Positions 8,496 through 18,691 of a DNA stretch of 64,000 bases are shown in pieces. The notes beneath the pieces are model-generated. The model worked only from the letters and a program-made list of their open reading frames with translations, did no database searches and had not been told where the DNA came from. How positions within the stretch are numbered: the first letter of the stretch is position 1; each line of letters starts with the position of its first letter. The translations under genes were made by a program, and so were the position numbers. Origin of the DNA: Bacillota bacterium (GTDB lineage Bacteria; Bacillota; Bacilli; Paenibacillales; NBRC-103111); assembly GCA_023388055.1 (NCBI GenBank), contig JAEWGW010000016.1, positions 62,001 through 126,000 on the forward strand, in the 5' to 3' direction.

Positions 8496-9284
8496 ATGAA
8501 CATGGAACTGATTCTGCAATCCTTCTCTGGTTTCATGCTTGTTTTTTGTCGGATTACAGCTTTTTTTGTCACGGCACCTGTATTTTCTTCTCGAAATGTC
8601 CCGACGTCCTTCAAAATCGGCTTTTCCGTTTTTGTCGCTTTCCTGACCTTTTCAGGTTTGGGACTGCAGCCGGTGCCGATGGATGCACTGTATGTGCTCT
8701 CCATCTTCAAGGAAATTCTGGTGGGGTTATTGCTTGGTTTTATCGGCTACATGTTTTTTGCAGTGATTCAGACGGCCGGCTCCTTCATTGACATGCAGAT
8801 GGGGTTGTCAATGGCCAACATTCTTGACCCGATGACCGGGACCTCATCACCGCTTATCGGCAACATGAAATATATGCTGGCGATGCTGTTGTTCCTGTCC
8901 TTCAACGGCCATCATCTCCTATTAACGGCTATCCACGACAGCTATAACTGGATTCCGCTGCAGAATGATGTATTTGCCCGGATGTACAGCGACAATATGG
9001 TTGATTTTATGCTCAGAACCTTTACGGATTCCTTCGGCCTCGCCTTCAAAATGGCCGCTCCCCTGGTGGTGGCGCTGTTCTTGACGGATGTGGGACTGGG
9101 GATTCTGGCGAAAACCGCGCCCCAATTTAACATTTTCGTGATCGGGGTTCCGATGAAGATTATTATCGGACTGATCCTTCTGGTCTTTTTGTTCCCGGGA
9201 ATGCTATCGATCTTCGAAATGGTGTTTACCGCACTTTTTACCGCTATGGAAAAATTCATGACACTTTTGTCCGGGTCACCCTGA
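8496..9284 (+). CDS. fliR: Flagellar export gate protein FliR
   Basis: 262 residues with about six membrane segments. FliR caps the FliP5-FliQ4-FliR1 gate. Characteristic pieces are FFVTAPVFSSRNVP near the N-terminus, DMQMGLSMANILDP in the middle and GILAKTAPQFNIFVIGVPMK near residue 205. Tight spacing to fliQ. Confidence 0.96.
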   Translation: MNMELILQSFSGFMLVFCRITAFFVTAPVFSSRNVPTSFKIGFSVFVAFLTFSGLGLQPVPMDALYVLSIFKEILVGLLLGFIGYMFFAVIQTAGSFIDMQMGLSMANILDPMTGTSSPLIGNMKYMLAMLLFLSFNGHHLLLTAIHDSYNWIPLQNDVFARMYSDNMVDFMLRTFTDSFGLAFKMAAPLVVALFLTDVGLGILAKTAPQFNIFVIGVPMKIIIGLILLVFLFPGMLSIFEMVFTALFTAMEKFMTLLSGSP

Positions 9285-9326
9285 CAATGCCGGCATAAGC
9301 GCGAAGAATCAAGGAGGGGACAGGGC

Positions 9327-10424
9327 GTGGCAACGACTCCATTCCGCTACAAACTGAACCTGCAGCTGTTTGCCGGAGAAAAGACCGAAAAGGCCACACC
9401 GAAAAAACGGGCGGATGCCCGTAAAAAAGGCCAGGTAGCCAAAAGCAATGACCTGCCGGGAGCATTGATTCTGCTGTTCTGCTTTATGACTCTGCTCATG
9501 TTCGGCGGTTTTCTGAAGGACAAGATCTTCCTGCTGATGCAGGGCACATTGAAGGATTATTTGAATACCGAGATCAGTATGAGCAATGTCATGCCACTGA
9601 TGACGGACCTGATGGCTCAAATTCTTATTATGCTGGCTCCGATTTTTGCCGTTACGATTCTTATCGGAATTCTCGCCAATTATATGCAGGTTGGATTTCT
9701 CATTACCGGCGAAGCCTTCAAGGTTAAATTCAGCAAGCTGAACCCCATTGAAGGGGCGAAGCGGATGTTCAGCCTCAAGGCGCTGGTGGAATTTGGGAAA
9801 ACCATGCTGAAGCTGAGCCTGATCGGATACCTGGTTTATTCCTCCCTTTGGGGGGAGAAGGAAAGCCTGATTAATCTGGCCCGTATGCCGCTGACCGATG
9901 TTCTGGCCTATGTAGCCCGGCTCACGGTTATGATGGGCATCAAAATCGGCGTTGCTCTTGTAATTTTAAGCCTCTTCGACTATATGTACCAGAAATATGA
10001 ACACGAAAAAAATCTCCGGATGTCCAAACAGGACATCAAGGATGAATATAAAAAATCCGAGGGCGATCCGTTGATTAAAGGCAAAATCAAGGAAAAGCAG
10101 CGGCGGATGGCGTTGGCCCGGATGATGCAGGATGTGCCCAAGGCGGATGTGATTATCACCAACCCCACCCACTTTGCCGTCGCCATTCAATACGATAACG
10201 GCAAGATGGATGCACCCCGGGTTTTAGCGAAGGGAACAGATTTCGTGGCGCTGAAGATCAAGGAAATAGCAAAGGAAAACGGGGTCATCACAATGGAAAA
10301 CAGGCCTTTGGCCAGAGCTCTGTACGACCAGGTTGAGATTGGCCAGGCCATTCCGGCTGACCTGTTCCAGGCCGTAGCAGAAGTGCTGGCTTACGTGTAC
10401 CGCTTGAAGGGCAAGGCAAAATAA
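9327..10424 (+). CDS. flhB: Flagellar export switch protein FlhB
   Basis: 365 residues, four membrane helices in the N-terminal half and a cytoplasmic C-terminal domain. The N-terminal block EKTEKATPKKRADARKKGQV and the self-cleavage site NPTH (in ITNPTHFAVAI, about residue 275) are intact, so autocleavage between Asn and Pro and the specificity switch with FliK should operate. Start GTG 9327 has AAGGAGGGG upstream. FliK in this operon is its partner. Confidence 0.97.
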   Translation: MATTPFRYKLNLQLFAGEKTEKATPKKRADARKKGQVAKSNDLPGALILLFCFMTLLMFGGFLKDKIFLLMQGTLKDYLNTEISMSNVMPLMTDLMAQILIMLAPIFAVTILIGILANYMQVGFLITGEAFKVKFSKLNPIEGAKRMFSLKALVEFGKTMLKLSLIGYLVYSSLWGEKESLINLARMPLTDVLAYVARLTVMMGIKIGVALVILSLFDYMYQKYEHEKNLRMSKQDIKDEYKKSEGDPLIKGKIKEKQRRMALARMMQDVPKADVIITNPTHFAVAIQYDNGKMDAPRVLAKGTDFVALKIKEIAKENGVITMENRPLARALYDQVEIGQAIPADLFQAVAEVLAYVYRLKGKAK

Positions 10425-10446
10425 ACGGGAAGGGAGGATGTTCATC

Positions 10447-12480
10447 ATGCGAGTGAAGGATCTAACCGTGCTGCTTGGTGTTATCGGAATTATACTGATG
10501 ATGGTCGTTCCTGTCAGTGTGCATGTGGTGGATGTTCTGCTCATCATTAATATATCTCTTGCTCTGATGATTCTTCTTGTCGCGATGAATACCCAGGAAG
10601 CACTGGAGTTCTCTATCTTCCCGTCGCTTCTCTTGATTACCACTCTCTTCCGATTAGCCTTGAACGTATCCACTACCCGGAATATTCTGAGCCATGCCGA
10701 CGGCGGCAAAGTGGTTGAAACCTTCGGCGGATTTGTGGCGCAGGGCAATCTGGTGGTGGGTTTTGTTGTGTTCCTGATTCTGGTGGTTGTGCAATTTATC
10801 GTTATCACCAAGGGCTCCGAGCGGGTGGCTGAGGTTGCTGCCCGGTTTACCCTGGATGCAATGCCCGGTAAACAGATGAGTATTGACGCTGACCTGAATG
10901 CCGGCATGATTAATGAAACGCAAGCCCGCGAAAGACGGCAAAAGATCGAGCGTGAGGCGGATTTTTACGGAGCAATGGACGGTGCAAGCAAATTCGTTAA
11001 GGGTGATGCTATCGCCAGTATCATTATTCTGATCATCAACCTGGTAGGCGGTCTGATTATCGGGATGATCTATCACGGAATGGGCATCGCACAAGCTGCT
11101 TCCCTGTTTACCCAAATGTCCATCGGTGACGGTCTGGTCAGCCAGATTCCCGCGCTGATGATCTCCACTGCTTCCGGCTTGATTGTAACGAGAGCCAACT
11201 CGGACGGCAATCTGGCTACTGACCTTGCCGGTCAATTACTCCAGAACCCCAAGCTTCTGTTTGTTGTGGCGGGGACAATTGCTTTGCTGGGCATCGCTAC
11301 GCCAATCGGTATTCTGATCACCTTCCCTGTGGCAGCGGTTCTTGTGTTCGGCGCCTTTCGGCTGCAGAAGAATCTTAATCTCAAGCAGGTGGAGGATGAA
11401 AAGGCGGAGGAGCAGCAGCAAATCGAAGAGGTGCGGAGTCCGGAAAGTGTCATCAGCCTGCTGCAGGTGGATCCTATCGAATTTGAATTCGGTTATGGCT
11501 TAATTCCCTTAGCGGATACCCAGCAGGGCGGGGATTTACTGGACCGGATTATCCTCATTCGTCGACAATGTGCGCTGGAATTAGGCATAGTAGTACCTGT
11601 TATCCGAATTCGCGACAATATTCAATTAAAACCGAATGAATATGTCATAAAAATTAAAGGAAATTCAGTGGCCCGTGGTGAATTACTACTTAATCACTAC
11701 TTGGCCATGAGCCCGGGCTTTGATGATGAGTCCATCTCAGGCATTGAGACTATGGAGCCGGCCTTTGGCCTTCCAGCTCTATGGATTGATGACGCAACGA
11801 AGGAGCGGGCCGAAATGTCCGGGTACACGGTGGTGGATCCTCCTTCCGTAGTAGCGACTCACTTGACTGAGATCATTAAACGTCATGCCCATGAGCTGAT
11901 CGGCCGTCAGGAAACCAAAGCGCTGGTGGAGAATGTAAGAGAAAGCTACCCGGCCTTGGTGGACGAGCTGATTCCCAGTGTGGTTACAGTTGGCGATCTG
12001 CAGAAGGTCCTCTCCAAGCTGCTCAAGGAGAAAATATCTGTCCGCGATTTGGTAACGATAATGGAGACTTTGGCCGATTATGGCGGCTACACCAAGGATC
12101 ACGACATTCTGACCGAATATGTGAGACAAGCCTTGTCCCGCCAGATTACCCAGCAATACGCAGGCGGCGGGGATGCGCTGAAGGTGATTACAGTAGGGCC
12201 GTCCTTGGAGAAGAAAATTGCGGAATCGGTGCAGCAGACGGATCAGGGCTCATATCTGGCCCTTGACCCATCGTCCTCCCAAACCATCTTCCACAAGCTG
12301 AACGAACAGGTGACAAGAGCCGTACAGGGTGGACTCCAGCCCGTCATCCTGACATCGCCTACCATCCGCATGTATTTACGCCAGCTGCTCGAACGGACCC
12401 TGCAGGATATCCCGGTATTGTCCTACAGCGAGCTTGAGCCGAATGTTGAAATTCAAAGCATGGGAGTTGTGAATCTATGA
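10447..12480 (+). CDS. flhA: Flagellar export apparatus protein FlhA
   Basis: 677 residues. Eight membrane helices occupy roughly the first 310 residues, including the FHIPEP-type region (FPSLLLITTLFRLALNVSTTR and DAMPGKQMSIDADLNAG, in part). A large cytoplasmic chaperone-docking domain follows. FlhA forms a nonameric ring coupling proton flow to export. AGGGAGG (10431-10437) is only one base from ATG 10438 but 9 bases from ATG 10447, so the latter (MRVKDL) is the likely start. It overlaps flhF by 4 bases. Confidence 0.96.
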   Translation: MRVKDLTVLLGVIGIILMMVVPVSVHVVDVLLIINISLALMILLVAMNTQEALEFSIFPSLLLITTLFRLALNVSTTRNILSHADGGKVVETFGGFVAQGNLVVGFVVFLILVVVQFIVITKGSERVAEVAARFTLDAMPGKQMSIDADLNAGMINETQARERRQKIEREADFYGAMDGASKFVKGDAIASIIILIINLVGGLIIGMIYHGMGIAQAASLFTQMSIGDGLVSQIPALMISTASGLIVTRANSDGNLATDLAGQLLQNPKLLFVVAGTIALLGIATPIGILITFPVAAVLVFGAFRLQKNLNLKQVEDEKAEEQQQIEEVRSPESVISLLQVDPIEFEFGYGLIPLADTQQGGDLLDRIILIRRQCALELGIVVPVIRIRDNIQLKPNEYVIKIKGNSVARGELLLNHYLAMSPGFDDESISGIETMEPAFGLPALWIDDATKERAEMSGYTVVDPPSVVATHLTEIIKRHAHELIGRQETKALVENVRESYPALVDELIPSVVTVGDLQKVLSKLLKEKISVRDLVTIMETLADYGGYTKDHDILTEYVRQALSRQITQQYAGGGDALKVITVGPSLEKKIAESVQQTDQGSYLALDPSSSQTIFHKLNEQVTRAVQGGLQPVILTSPTIRMYLRQLLERTLQDIPVLSYSELEPNVEIQSMGVVNL

Positions 12481-13877
12481 GAGTAAAACGGTATGTTGTA
12501 GATTCCATGCCCGACGCTCTTGCGCAAATTCGGACGGATTTAGGCAAGGATGCCGTCATTCTGAATACCAAAGAAATCCGCTCCGGCGGGTTTTTAGGGT
12601 TATTCAGCAAGAAAAAAATCGAAGTGATTGCCGCGACGGATGCCCTTGGCAAAGCCGAATCCAAACCAAAAACAGCGCCGGTTCAACGTGTCGTTACCCC
12701 GCAGCCTTCAACTCCGGTGGCTGTATTGGAGCAGCCGCGGACTGCCAAGGAGGACAGGGCGGCGGAATTGCTGGAGTCCATTGAACGTCTGGCCGGCAAA
12801 CAGTCCCCACCGGCTGAACCGGAGCCAACGCCGCGGCCGGTGGTGCCCATGAGTTTGGGTGCAGCAGCATATGGGGCCAAGACGGTGCAGGCTTCACCTC
12901 CTGCTGCGCCCATGCCCGCTCCTGCTCCTGCGGCAGCTCCTGCAGTGCCTTTCAAGGCTGCGGCGGAAGCCCGTATTAAGACCGGGGATACCCATGGAGA
13001 GGACCCGGTATTAAGCGAGCTGCGGGCCATGAAGCTGATGATGAAGAGCCTTTCCCGCGCCGGAGCTGTTCTGCCGGAACCCGATCCGGTTCTGGCTGCT
13101 CTTGAAGCGAGGCTGCTGGAGCAGGAGATCCTGCCCGAGCTGGCCAAAGAGGTGGTCAGAACAATCGAGGAGGGTCTGGCGGAAGAGGAGGACGGCTTAA
13201 CGCCGCATCGCGCAAACGAAATGGCTGTGGAGAAGCTCAGGCAGATCATGGGTGATCATCCGCGCAAGCCGCTTCAGCCGGAAACCCGCATCGCCCATTT
13301 TGTAGGTCCTACCGGGGTAGGCAAAACCACCACCATCGCCAAGCTGGCGGCCGAGCAGGTGCTCCGTCACCGCAGGAAGGTGGGTTTTATCACCTCTGAC
13401 ACTTACCGGATTGCGGCAGTGGAGCAGTTGAAGACCTATGCCACCATTTTGGGAATTCCCCTGGAGGTGGTATTTTCACCCCAGGATCTGAAGAAGGCCT
13501 TCGACAATTTGAAGGATTGCGATATTGTGTTCATGGACACTGCCGGGCGCAACTTCCGCAATGAAATGTATGTATCCGAATTGAATGCTCTTCTGCAAGG
13601 CGACCCCAGAAGCGAAACCTTCCTGGTGCTGAGCCTGACCATGAAATACAAAGACATGAAGGCTGTTGCCGAGAATTTCTCCCGGTTCAGGCTGGACAAG
13701 GTTCTTCTTACCAAAAAGGATGAAACGGAGACCTTCGGTCCCATTCTCAATCTGCTCCATGAATATCCGTTGGCGCTGTCGTACATCACGACCGGACAAA
13801 ATGTCCCTGACGACTTCAATGTGGTGAACGAGGATGAACTGATCGCCTTGATACTGGGGGAACAGGCAGATGAATGA
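12477..13877 (+). CDS. flhF: SRP-type GTPase FlhF
   Basis: 466 residues. N-terminal B domain (RVKRYVVDSMPDAL), a Pro/Ala-rich linker (about 60-170), a helical N domain and the SRP54-like G domain from about 270. Motifs are GPTGVGKTT (P-loop), DTYRIAAVEQLKTYA, DTAGRN and TKKDET. FlhF places and numbers flagella and is the third SRP GTPase of the cell, activated by FlhG, the next gene, with which it overlaps by 8 bases. Confidence 0.95.
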   Translation: MRVKRYVVDSMPDALAQIRTDLGKDAVILNTKEIRSGGFLGLFSKKKIEVIAATDALGKAESKPKTAPVQRVVTPQPSTPVAVLEQPRTAKEDRAAELLESIERLAGKQSPPAEPEPTPRPVVPMSLGAAAYGAKTVQASPPAAPMPAPAPAAAPAVPFKAAAEARIKTGDTHGEDPVLSELRAMKLMMKSLSRAGAVLPEPDPVLAALEARLLEQEILPELAKEVVRTIEEGLAEEEDGLTPHRANEMAVEKLRQIMGDHPRKPLQPETRIAHFVGPTGVGKTTTIAKLAAEQVLRHRRKVGFITSDTYRIAAVEQLKTYATILGIPLEVVFSPQDLKKAFDNLKDCDIVFMDTAGRNFRNEMYVSELNALLQGDPRSETFLVLSLTMKYKDMKAVAENFSRFRLDKVLLTKKDETETFGPILNLLHEYPLALSYITTGQNVPDDFNVVNEDELIALILGEQADE

Positions 13878-14748
13878 CCAGGCGCAAATGCTCCGGGATT
13901 TGGTCCAAAAGCGTGAGCTGGCCCGCAGTACCGGCAGAAAAACCCGTATTATCACGGTTACCAGTGGTAAGGGCGGGGTGGGCAAATCCAATTTCACACT
14001 GAATTTCGCTCTGACGCTTCAGGCCAAGGGGCTGAAGGTGCTGGTGTTCGATGCGGACATCGGATTGGCCAATATCGATGTTCTGATGGGGGTCACCCCC
14101 AAGTACAACCTGTACCATCTGCTCAAAAAGGAAAAAACCATCTGGGAGATCATCCATACCGGCTACAACGGTCTTGAGTTTATCGGCGGCGGCTCGGGCT
14201 TCAATGATCTTCTTGATCTGAAGGAAGAGGAGCTGAATTATTTTGTGGAGCAGGTCAGCGAATTAAACGGCCACTGCGACGTAATCCTCTTCGACACCGG
14301 CGCCGGATTATCCAAGGAAACGCTGAAGTTTATACTGGCGGCGGAAGAAACCATAGTGGTCACAACACCTGAGCCTACTTCCATAACGGATGCTTATGCA
14401 ATTATCAAAATGGTCAATAACCTGCAGACTGGAATCAATTTCCGCCTTATTATCAACAGGGTGACAGAACCCAAGGAAGGCAAGCAGACTGCAGATAAAA
14501 TAACGCTGGTGGCGAAAAAGTTTTTGCAGATGGATATTCCCACCATGGGTTTTGTGTCCGATGACAATTATATTTCCAAAGCGGTGAAGCGGCAGATTCC
14601 GTTCACCGTTGCGTATCCCCATTCACCTGCCTCGCGGAATCTGCAGGAGATTGCTGACCAGTACGTGCAGGGCAAGCCCTCCGAGAATGCCGGCACGGCC
14701 TCAGGCGTGAAGGGGTTCCTGTCCAAAATGATGAGGCTTATGAAGTAA
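13870..14748 (+). CDS. flhG: MinD-like ATPase FlhG (YlxH)
   Basis: 292 residues. The deviant Walker A SGKGGVGKSN (about 34-43), VLVFDADIGLANID and ILFDTGAGLS identify a ParA/MinD ATPase. The N-terminal peptide with MLRDLVQ residues resembles the FlhF-activating helix (DQA..LR). A C-terminal amphipathic stretch (FLSKMMRLMK) would bind membrane as a MinD-type targeting sequence. FlhG controls flagellar number and C-ring assembly. Confidence 0.94.
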   Translation: MNDQAQMLRDLVQKRELARSTGRKTRIITVTSGKGGVGKSNFTLNFALTLQAKGLKVLVFDADIGLANIDVLMGVTPKYNLYHLLKKEKTIWEIIHTGYNGLEFIGGGSGFNDLLDLKEEELNYFVEQVSELNGHCDVILFDTGAGLSKETLKFILAAEETIVVTTPEPTSITDAYAIIKMVNNLQTGINFRLIINRVTEPKEGKQTADKITLVAKKFLQMDIPTMGFVSDDNYISKAVKRQIPFTVAYPHSPASRNLQEIADQYVQGKPSENAGTASGVKGFLSKMMRLMK

Positions 14749-14794
14749 GGCTCCAATCACAGATATATTGCTAACCAGAGGAGGGAGGACCGGG

Positions 14795-16045
14795 ATGACG
14801 AAAAAGCGGGTTTTAGTAGTTGATGATTCCGTTTTTATGAGAAGAATTGTCTCGGATCTCGTTGGGGAACATCCGGACTTCCAGGTAATCGCCACAGCCA
14901 AGAATGGTGTGGAGGCCGTGCAGATGGCCAAAGAGCTTCAGCCCGACTGCATCACCATGGACGTGGAAATGCCGGAAATGAACGGCCTTGAAGCGCTGAA
15001 ACGGATCATGAAGGAAAATCCGCTTCCGGTGATTATGCTCAGCTCCTTAACCAAGGAAGGGGCCATGGAAACCATTCAGGCGCTTGAAGCCGGAGCCATC
15101 GACTTCGTGCAGAAGCCCTCCGGCTCCATTTCCCTGGATTTGTTCAAGGTAAAGGAAATGCTTCATGAGCGTTTGGAAATTGCTGTCAAATCCAATATAA
15201 AGCGTTTGAATGCATCGTTTCCGGCAGCAACAGCTCCGGCCGATCCGGCTCCGCCCAAGGCTTCACCACTAAGAGAGCCGCCTGCAGCACCCAGGCTCCG
15301 GCCCATGATGCCTCCGGCTCCTCCTGCTGCGGAGCAGCCCAAGACGCTGCGGCCTCCTGTACAGCCGGAACGCAAGACCGAACGTCCGCCGCTGCGGCCT
15401 GAACCCAAGGCGGTTCCGCCTGCCGCTCCGCCGGTTAAGCGGGCAGCCCCCATTGCAAAGGGGCCCGTGAAGCACCTGGTGGCGTTGGGCACCTCTACTG
15501 GCGGACCAAGAGCGCTTCAGCAGGTGCTGAGCGGTTTGCCGGAGGATTTTGGGGCACCTATCGTTATCGTGCAGCATATGCCGCCCAATTTCACTAATTC
15601 CCTGGCGGTCAGGCTGAACAGCAATAGCCGTATACAGGTGGTGGAAGGCCAGGACGGGATGATTTTGCAGCCAGGGACCGCGTACATAGCTCCCGGCGGA
15701 TTCCAGATGCGTGTTTTAACCGAGGGCAACGGCGTTTACCGGCTCGGCGTAACAGCCGAACCGCCGCGGGGCGGGCATAAGCCTTCCGTGGATACGTTGT
15801 TCGAATCGGTACTCCCCTTGCAGGAGCTCAAGCGCCATATTGTCATCATGACAGGCATGGGCAGCGACGGGGCCAAGACGATGCTGGAATTGAAGAATCA
15901 GGGGGCCGCAACAACCATTGCCGAATCCGAGGAAACCTGCGTTGTATATGGCATGCCGCGTGCTGCCGTAGAGCTGGGCTGCGTGGATCACTTGCTGCCG
16001 GTGCATGAAATCCCCAATCAATTAATACGCGCGTTAATGAAGTGA
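14795..16045 (+). CDS. cheB: Chemotaxis protein-glutamate methylesterase CheB
   Basis: 416 residues. A receiver domain (VLVVDDSVFMRRI; phospho-Asp in TMDVEMPEMNG) is joined by a Pro-rich linker (about 145-225) to the CheB methylesterase/deamidase domain. The catalytic Ser lies in GTSTGGP, the His in QHMPP and the Asp in GMGSDG. It removes methyl groups from chemoreceptor glutamates and deamidates glutamines. A TTG at 14768 is in frame but has no site; GGAGGGAGG directly precedes ATG 14795. Confidence 0.96.
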   Translation: MTKKRVLVVDDSVFMRRIVSDLVGEHPDFQVIATAKNGVEAVQMAKELQPDCITMDVEMPEMNGLEALKRIMKENPLPVIMLSSLTKEGAMETIQALEAGAIDFVQKPSGSISLDLFKVKEMLHERLEIAVKSNIKRLNASFPAATAPADPAPPKASPLREPPAAPRLRPMMPPAPPAAEQPKTLRPPVQPERKTERPPLRPEPKAVPPAAPPVKRAAPIAKGPVKHLVALGTSTGGPRALQQVLSGLPEDFGAPIVIVQHMPPNFTNSLAVRLNSNSRIQVVEGQDGMILQPGTAYIAPGGFQMRVLTEGNGVYRLGVTAEPPRGGHKPSVDTLFESVLPLQELKRHIVIMTGMGSDGAKTMLELKNQGAATTIAESEETCVVYGMPRAAVELGCVDHLLPVHEIPNQLIRALMK

Positions 16046-16132
16046 TCCATAAGCGCTTAAAGAGCAGGGCCCTTGTCCCGCCGGTGAGCAAAAGCGGGAA
16101 CATGCGGTATAACCAGTCGGAGGTGCATAGTA

Positions 16133-18202
16133 TTGGAACTGAATCAGTATCTGTCGATGTTTATTGATGAATCAAAGGACCATCTGCAGGCAATTAACGA
16201 AAATCTGCTGGCTCTGGAGCAAAGCCCTGAGGATATCGGCATTGTCCAGGTGATTTTCCGGTCGGCCCATACGCTTAAGGGTATGTCGGCAACTATGGGT
16301 TTTGAGGACCTGGCCAAGCTGACCCACGAGATGGAGAATGTATTGGATCTGGTGCGGAATAACAAGCTTTCCATGAACTCATTCATTTTTGATTGCCTTT
16401 TCAAAAGCACGGATGCCCTGGAAACCATGGTCAACGACATTATCGAAGGGGGCACCGGCCAGGCCGATGTGTCCGATATCGTCAAAGCCCTGAAATCCAT
16501 TGTAACCGGAGATTATGCGAAGGAGCCTGCAGCCTCAGCAGCACAACCGGCTGCGGCAGGAGACGGCGGCTCATCGCCTATGCAGATCGACGAGTTCCAA
16601 TACTCCGTGCTGGAGCAATCCGTTTCGGCGGGCCACAATGCCTATTTCATCGAGGTCGGCGTCAGAGAGGATTGCGTTTTGAAGGCGGCGCGGGCTTACA
16701 TGGTGTTTGATATCTTTGAGCAGAACGGGGAAGTGATCAAATCCGTTCCCTCCATTCAGGATATCGAGCAGGAGAAATTCGACAGAGTCTTTTCCGTATT
16801 CTATGTCACCCAGCTGCCTCAAGCCGAGCTGGACAAGATGATCGGCAATGTATCCGAGATCGATTCCGTTAAATCCGTTCTGTTCGATCTGGAAAGCCTG
16901 AAGGTGCTGAAGGAGCAAAAGCAGGAGAGGCCTGCAGCCTCCGCTCCGGCGGCTCCCGAAGCACCTGCGGCAGCACAGGCCGCGAATGCGCGGGAAACCA
17001 GCCCGGCTCCCCAGGCCCCGGCAGCTGCCAAAACGGCCCATCAGCCTGTGGCCAACCGGACCATCCGGGTGGACATTGACCGTTTGGACATGCTGATGAA
17101 CCTGTTCAGCGAAATGCTTATCGACCGGGTGAGACTGGAGCAGCTGGCCAGCGAAATCCGCCGCCAGGAGCTGACGGAAACCGTGGAGCATATGGCCCGG
17201 GTCAGCAGCGATCTGCAGAATATCGTCCTGAAGCTTCGGATGGTGCCGGTGGATACCGTATTCAACCGCTTCCCGCGGATGGTGCGGGACGTGGCCAAAT
17301 CCTTGAACAAAAAAGTCGATCTGGTGGTTACCGGCGCCGACACGGAGCTTGACCGGACGGTCGTGGATGAAATCGGCGATCCGCTGGTGCATCTGCTCCG
17401 CAACTCCATCGACCATGGCGTGGAGCCTATTGATGACCGCGTGGCAACGGGCAAGTCGGAAACCGGCACTGTATGGCTGCGGGCCTTCCACAGCGGCAAC
17501 CATGTATTCATCGAGATAGAGGATGACGGACGTGGCATCAACCGCCAGAAGGTTCTCCAGACTGCCATCAAAAAAGGCATCGTCCGCGAGGAACAGGCAG
17601 AGCGGATGACGGATGATGAAGTGGCGGCGCTCCTGTTCGCTTCCGGCTTCAGCACCGCAGACAAAATTTCCGACATTTCCGGACGCGGCGTTGGCCTGGA
17701 TGTGGTCAAGACCAAGATCGAATCCCTAGGCGGAGTGGTTGCGGTGGAATCCAAACCCGGCAAGGGCACCAAATTCTCCGTACAGCTTCCGCTGACCTTA
17801 TCCATCATTTCGGCTATGCTCATCCGGGTGAACGATGAAAAGTATGCGATTCCGCTGTCCTCCATCGTGGAAACGGCTGTCATCCGCAAAAGCTCGATCC
17901 GCAATGTTCAGGGTGTGCCGCTCCTGGATTACCGCAACTCGGTGATTCCTCTGGTATCCCTGGCGCAAATGTATCAGGTGCCGGACAACGGGCAGCCTGA
18001 GCGGGACGAGACGGAAATCGTCATTATCAAAAAAGGCGAAAAAATGGCGGCATTAAGTGTTTCCGAGCTGATCGGGCAGCAGGAGATCGTGCTGAAAAAC
18101 CTGGGCAAATACCTGAATAATGTGTTTGCCGTATCAGGAGCCACGATTTTGGGAGACGGACAGGTTGCACTCATCATGGATACCAACGCACTTATCAAAT
18201 AG
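16133..18202 (+). CDS. cheA: Chemotaxis histidine kinase CheA
   Basis: 689 residues. The P1 domain carries the phosphorylated His in SAHTLKG (residue 46). A CheY/CheB-docking P2 region and an Ala/Pro linker (about 265-305) follow, then the dimerisation domain, the HATPase (LLRNSIDHG, DDGRGIN, GRGVGLDVV, GKGTKFS) and a C-terminal CheW-like regulatory domain. Start TTG 16133 with GGAGGTG about 8 bases upstream and a fitting N-terminus (MELNQYLSMFIDE). Confidence 0.97.
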   Translation: MELNQYLSMFIDESKDHLQAINENLLALEQSPEDIGIVQVIFRSAHTLKGMSATMGFEDLAKLTHEMENVLDLVRNNKLSMNSFIFDCLFKSTDALETMVNDIIEGGTGQADVSDIVKALKSIVTGDYAKEPAASAAQPAAAGDGGSSPMQIDEFQYSVLEQSVSAGHNAYFIEVGVREDCVLKAARAYMVFDIFEQNGEVIKSVPSIQDIEQEKFDRVFSVFYVTQLPQAELDKMIGNVSEIDSVKSVLFDLESLKVLKEQKQERPAASAPAAPEAPAAAQAANARETSPAPQAPAAAKTAHQPVANRTIRVDIDRLDMLMNLFSEMLIDRVRLEQLASEIRRQELTETVEHMARVSSDLQNIVLKLRMVPVDTVFNRFPRMVRDVAKSLNKKVDLVVTGADTELDRTVVDEIGDPLVHLLRNSIDHGVEPIDDRVATGKSETGTVWLRAFHSGNHVFIEIEDDGRGINRQKVLQTAIKKGIVREEQAERMTDDEVAALLFASGFSTADKISDISGRGVGLDVVKTKIESLGGVVAVESKPGKGTKFSVQLPLTLSIISAMLIRVNDEKYAIPLSSIVETAVIRKSSIRNVQGVPLLDYRNSVIPLVSLAQMYQVPDNGQPERDETEIVIIKKGEKMAALSVSELIGQQEIVLKNLGKYLNNVFAVSGATILGDGQVALIMDTNALIK

Positions 18203-18226
18203 GGGTAACAATTAGGAGGAAAAGGC

Positions 18227-18691
18227 ATGGGAGCTGAACTGAAGGTTATTGTGTTTGCGCTGGCCGACGAGGAATACGGCGTCGAAGTGGAGAAGGTCAA
18301 AACCATTGAACGCATGATGCCCATGACACGGGTACCGAAAACCTATTCATTCGTCAAAGGGGTCATCAATCTCCGCGGTGTTGTTGTTCCGGTCATTGAC
18401 CTCCGCGGCCGCTTCGGGCTTCCGGAGCAGGAATATACCGATAATTCCCGGATTGTTATCATTGCCGTTAATGAGATGGAGGTAGGCCTGATTGTGGACT
18501 CCGCCAATGATGTTATTGATGTGGACAGCGATGCGATCCAGGACCCGCCGGAAATTGTGGGTGGGGTAAGAGCCAAGTATTTGCAGGGTGTGGCCAAGCT
18601 CGGAGACCGGCTTCTGGTGCTCTTGAACCTGCAGGAGGTTCTCAACAAGGGCGAAATTATTAAGCTGGAAGAGCTGGAGGGAGCGGAGTAA
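18227..18691 (+). CDS. cheW: Chemotaxis coupling protein CheW
   Basis: 154 residues, a single CheW domain (EYGVEVEKVKTIERM, FVKGVINLRGVVVPVIDLR in part). It links CheA to methyl-accepting chemoreceptors in the polar array. AGGAGGAAA lies upstream of ATG 18227. The stop abuts the GTG start of cheC with no gap. Confidence 0.96.
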   Translation: MGAELKVIVFALADEEYGVEVEKVKTIERMMPMTRVPKTYSFVKGVINLRGVVVPVIDLRGRFGLPEQEYTDNSRIVIIAVNEMEVGLIVDSANDVIDVDSDAIQDPPEIVGGVRAKYLQGVAKLGDRLLVLLNLQEVLNKGEIIKLEELEGAE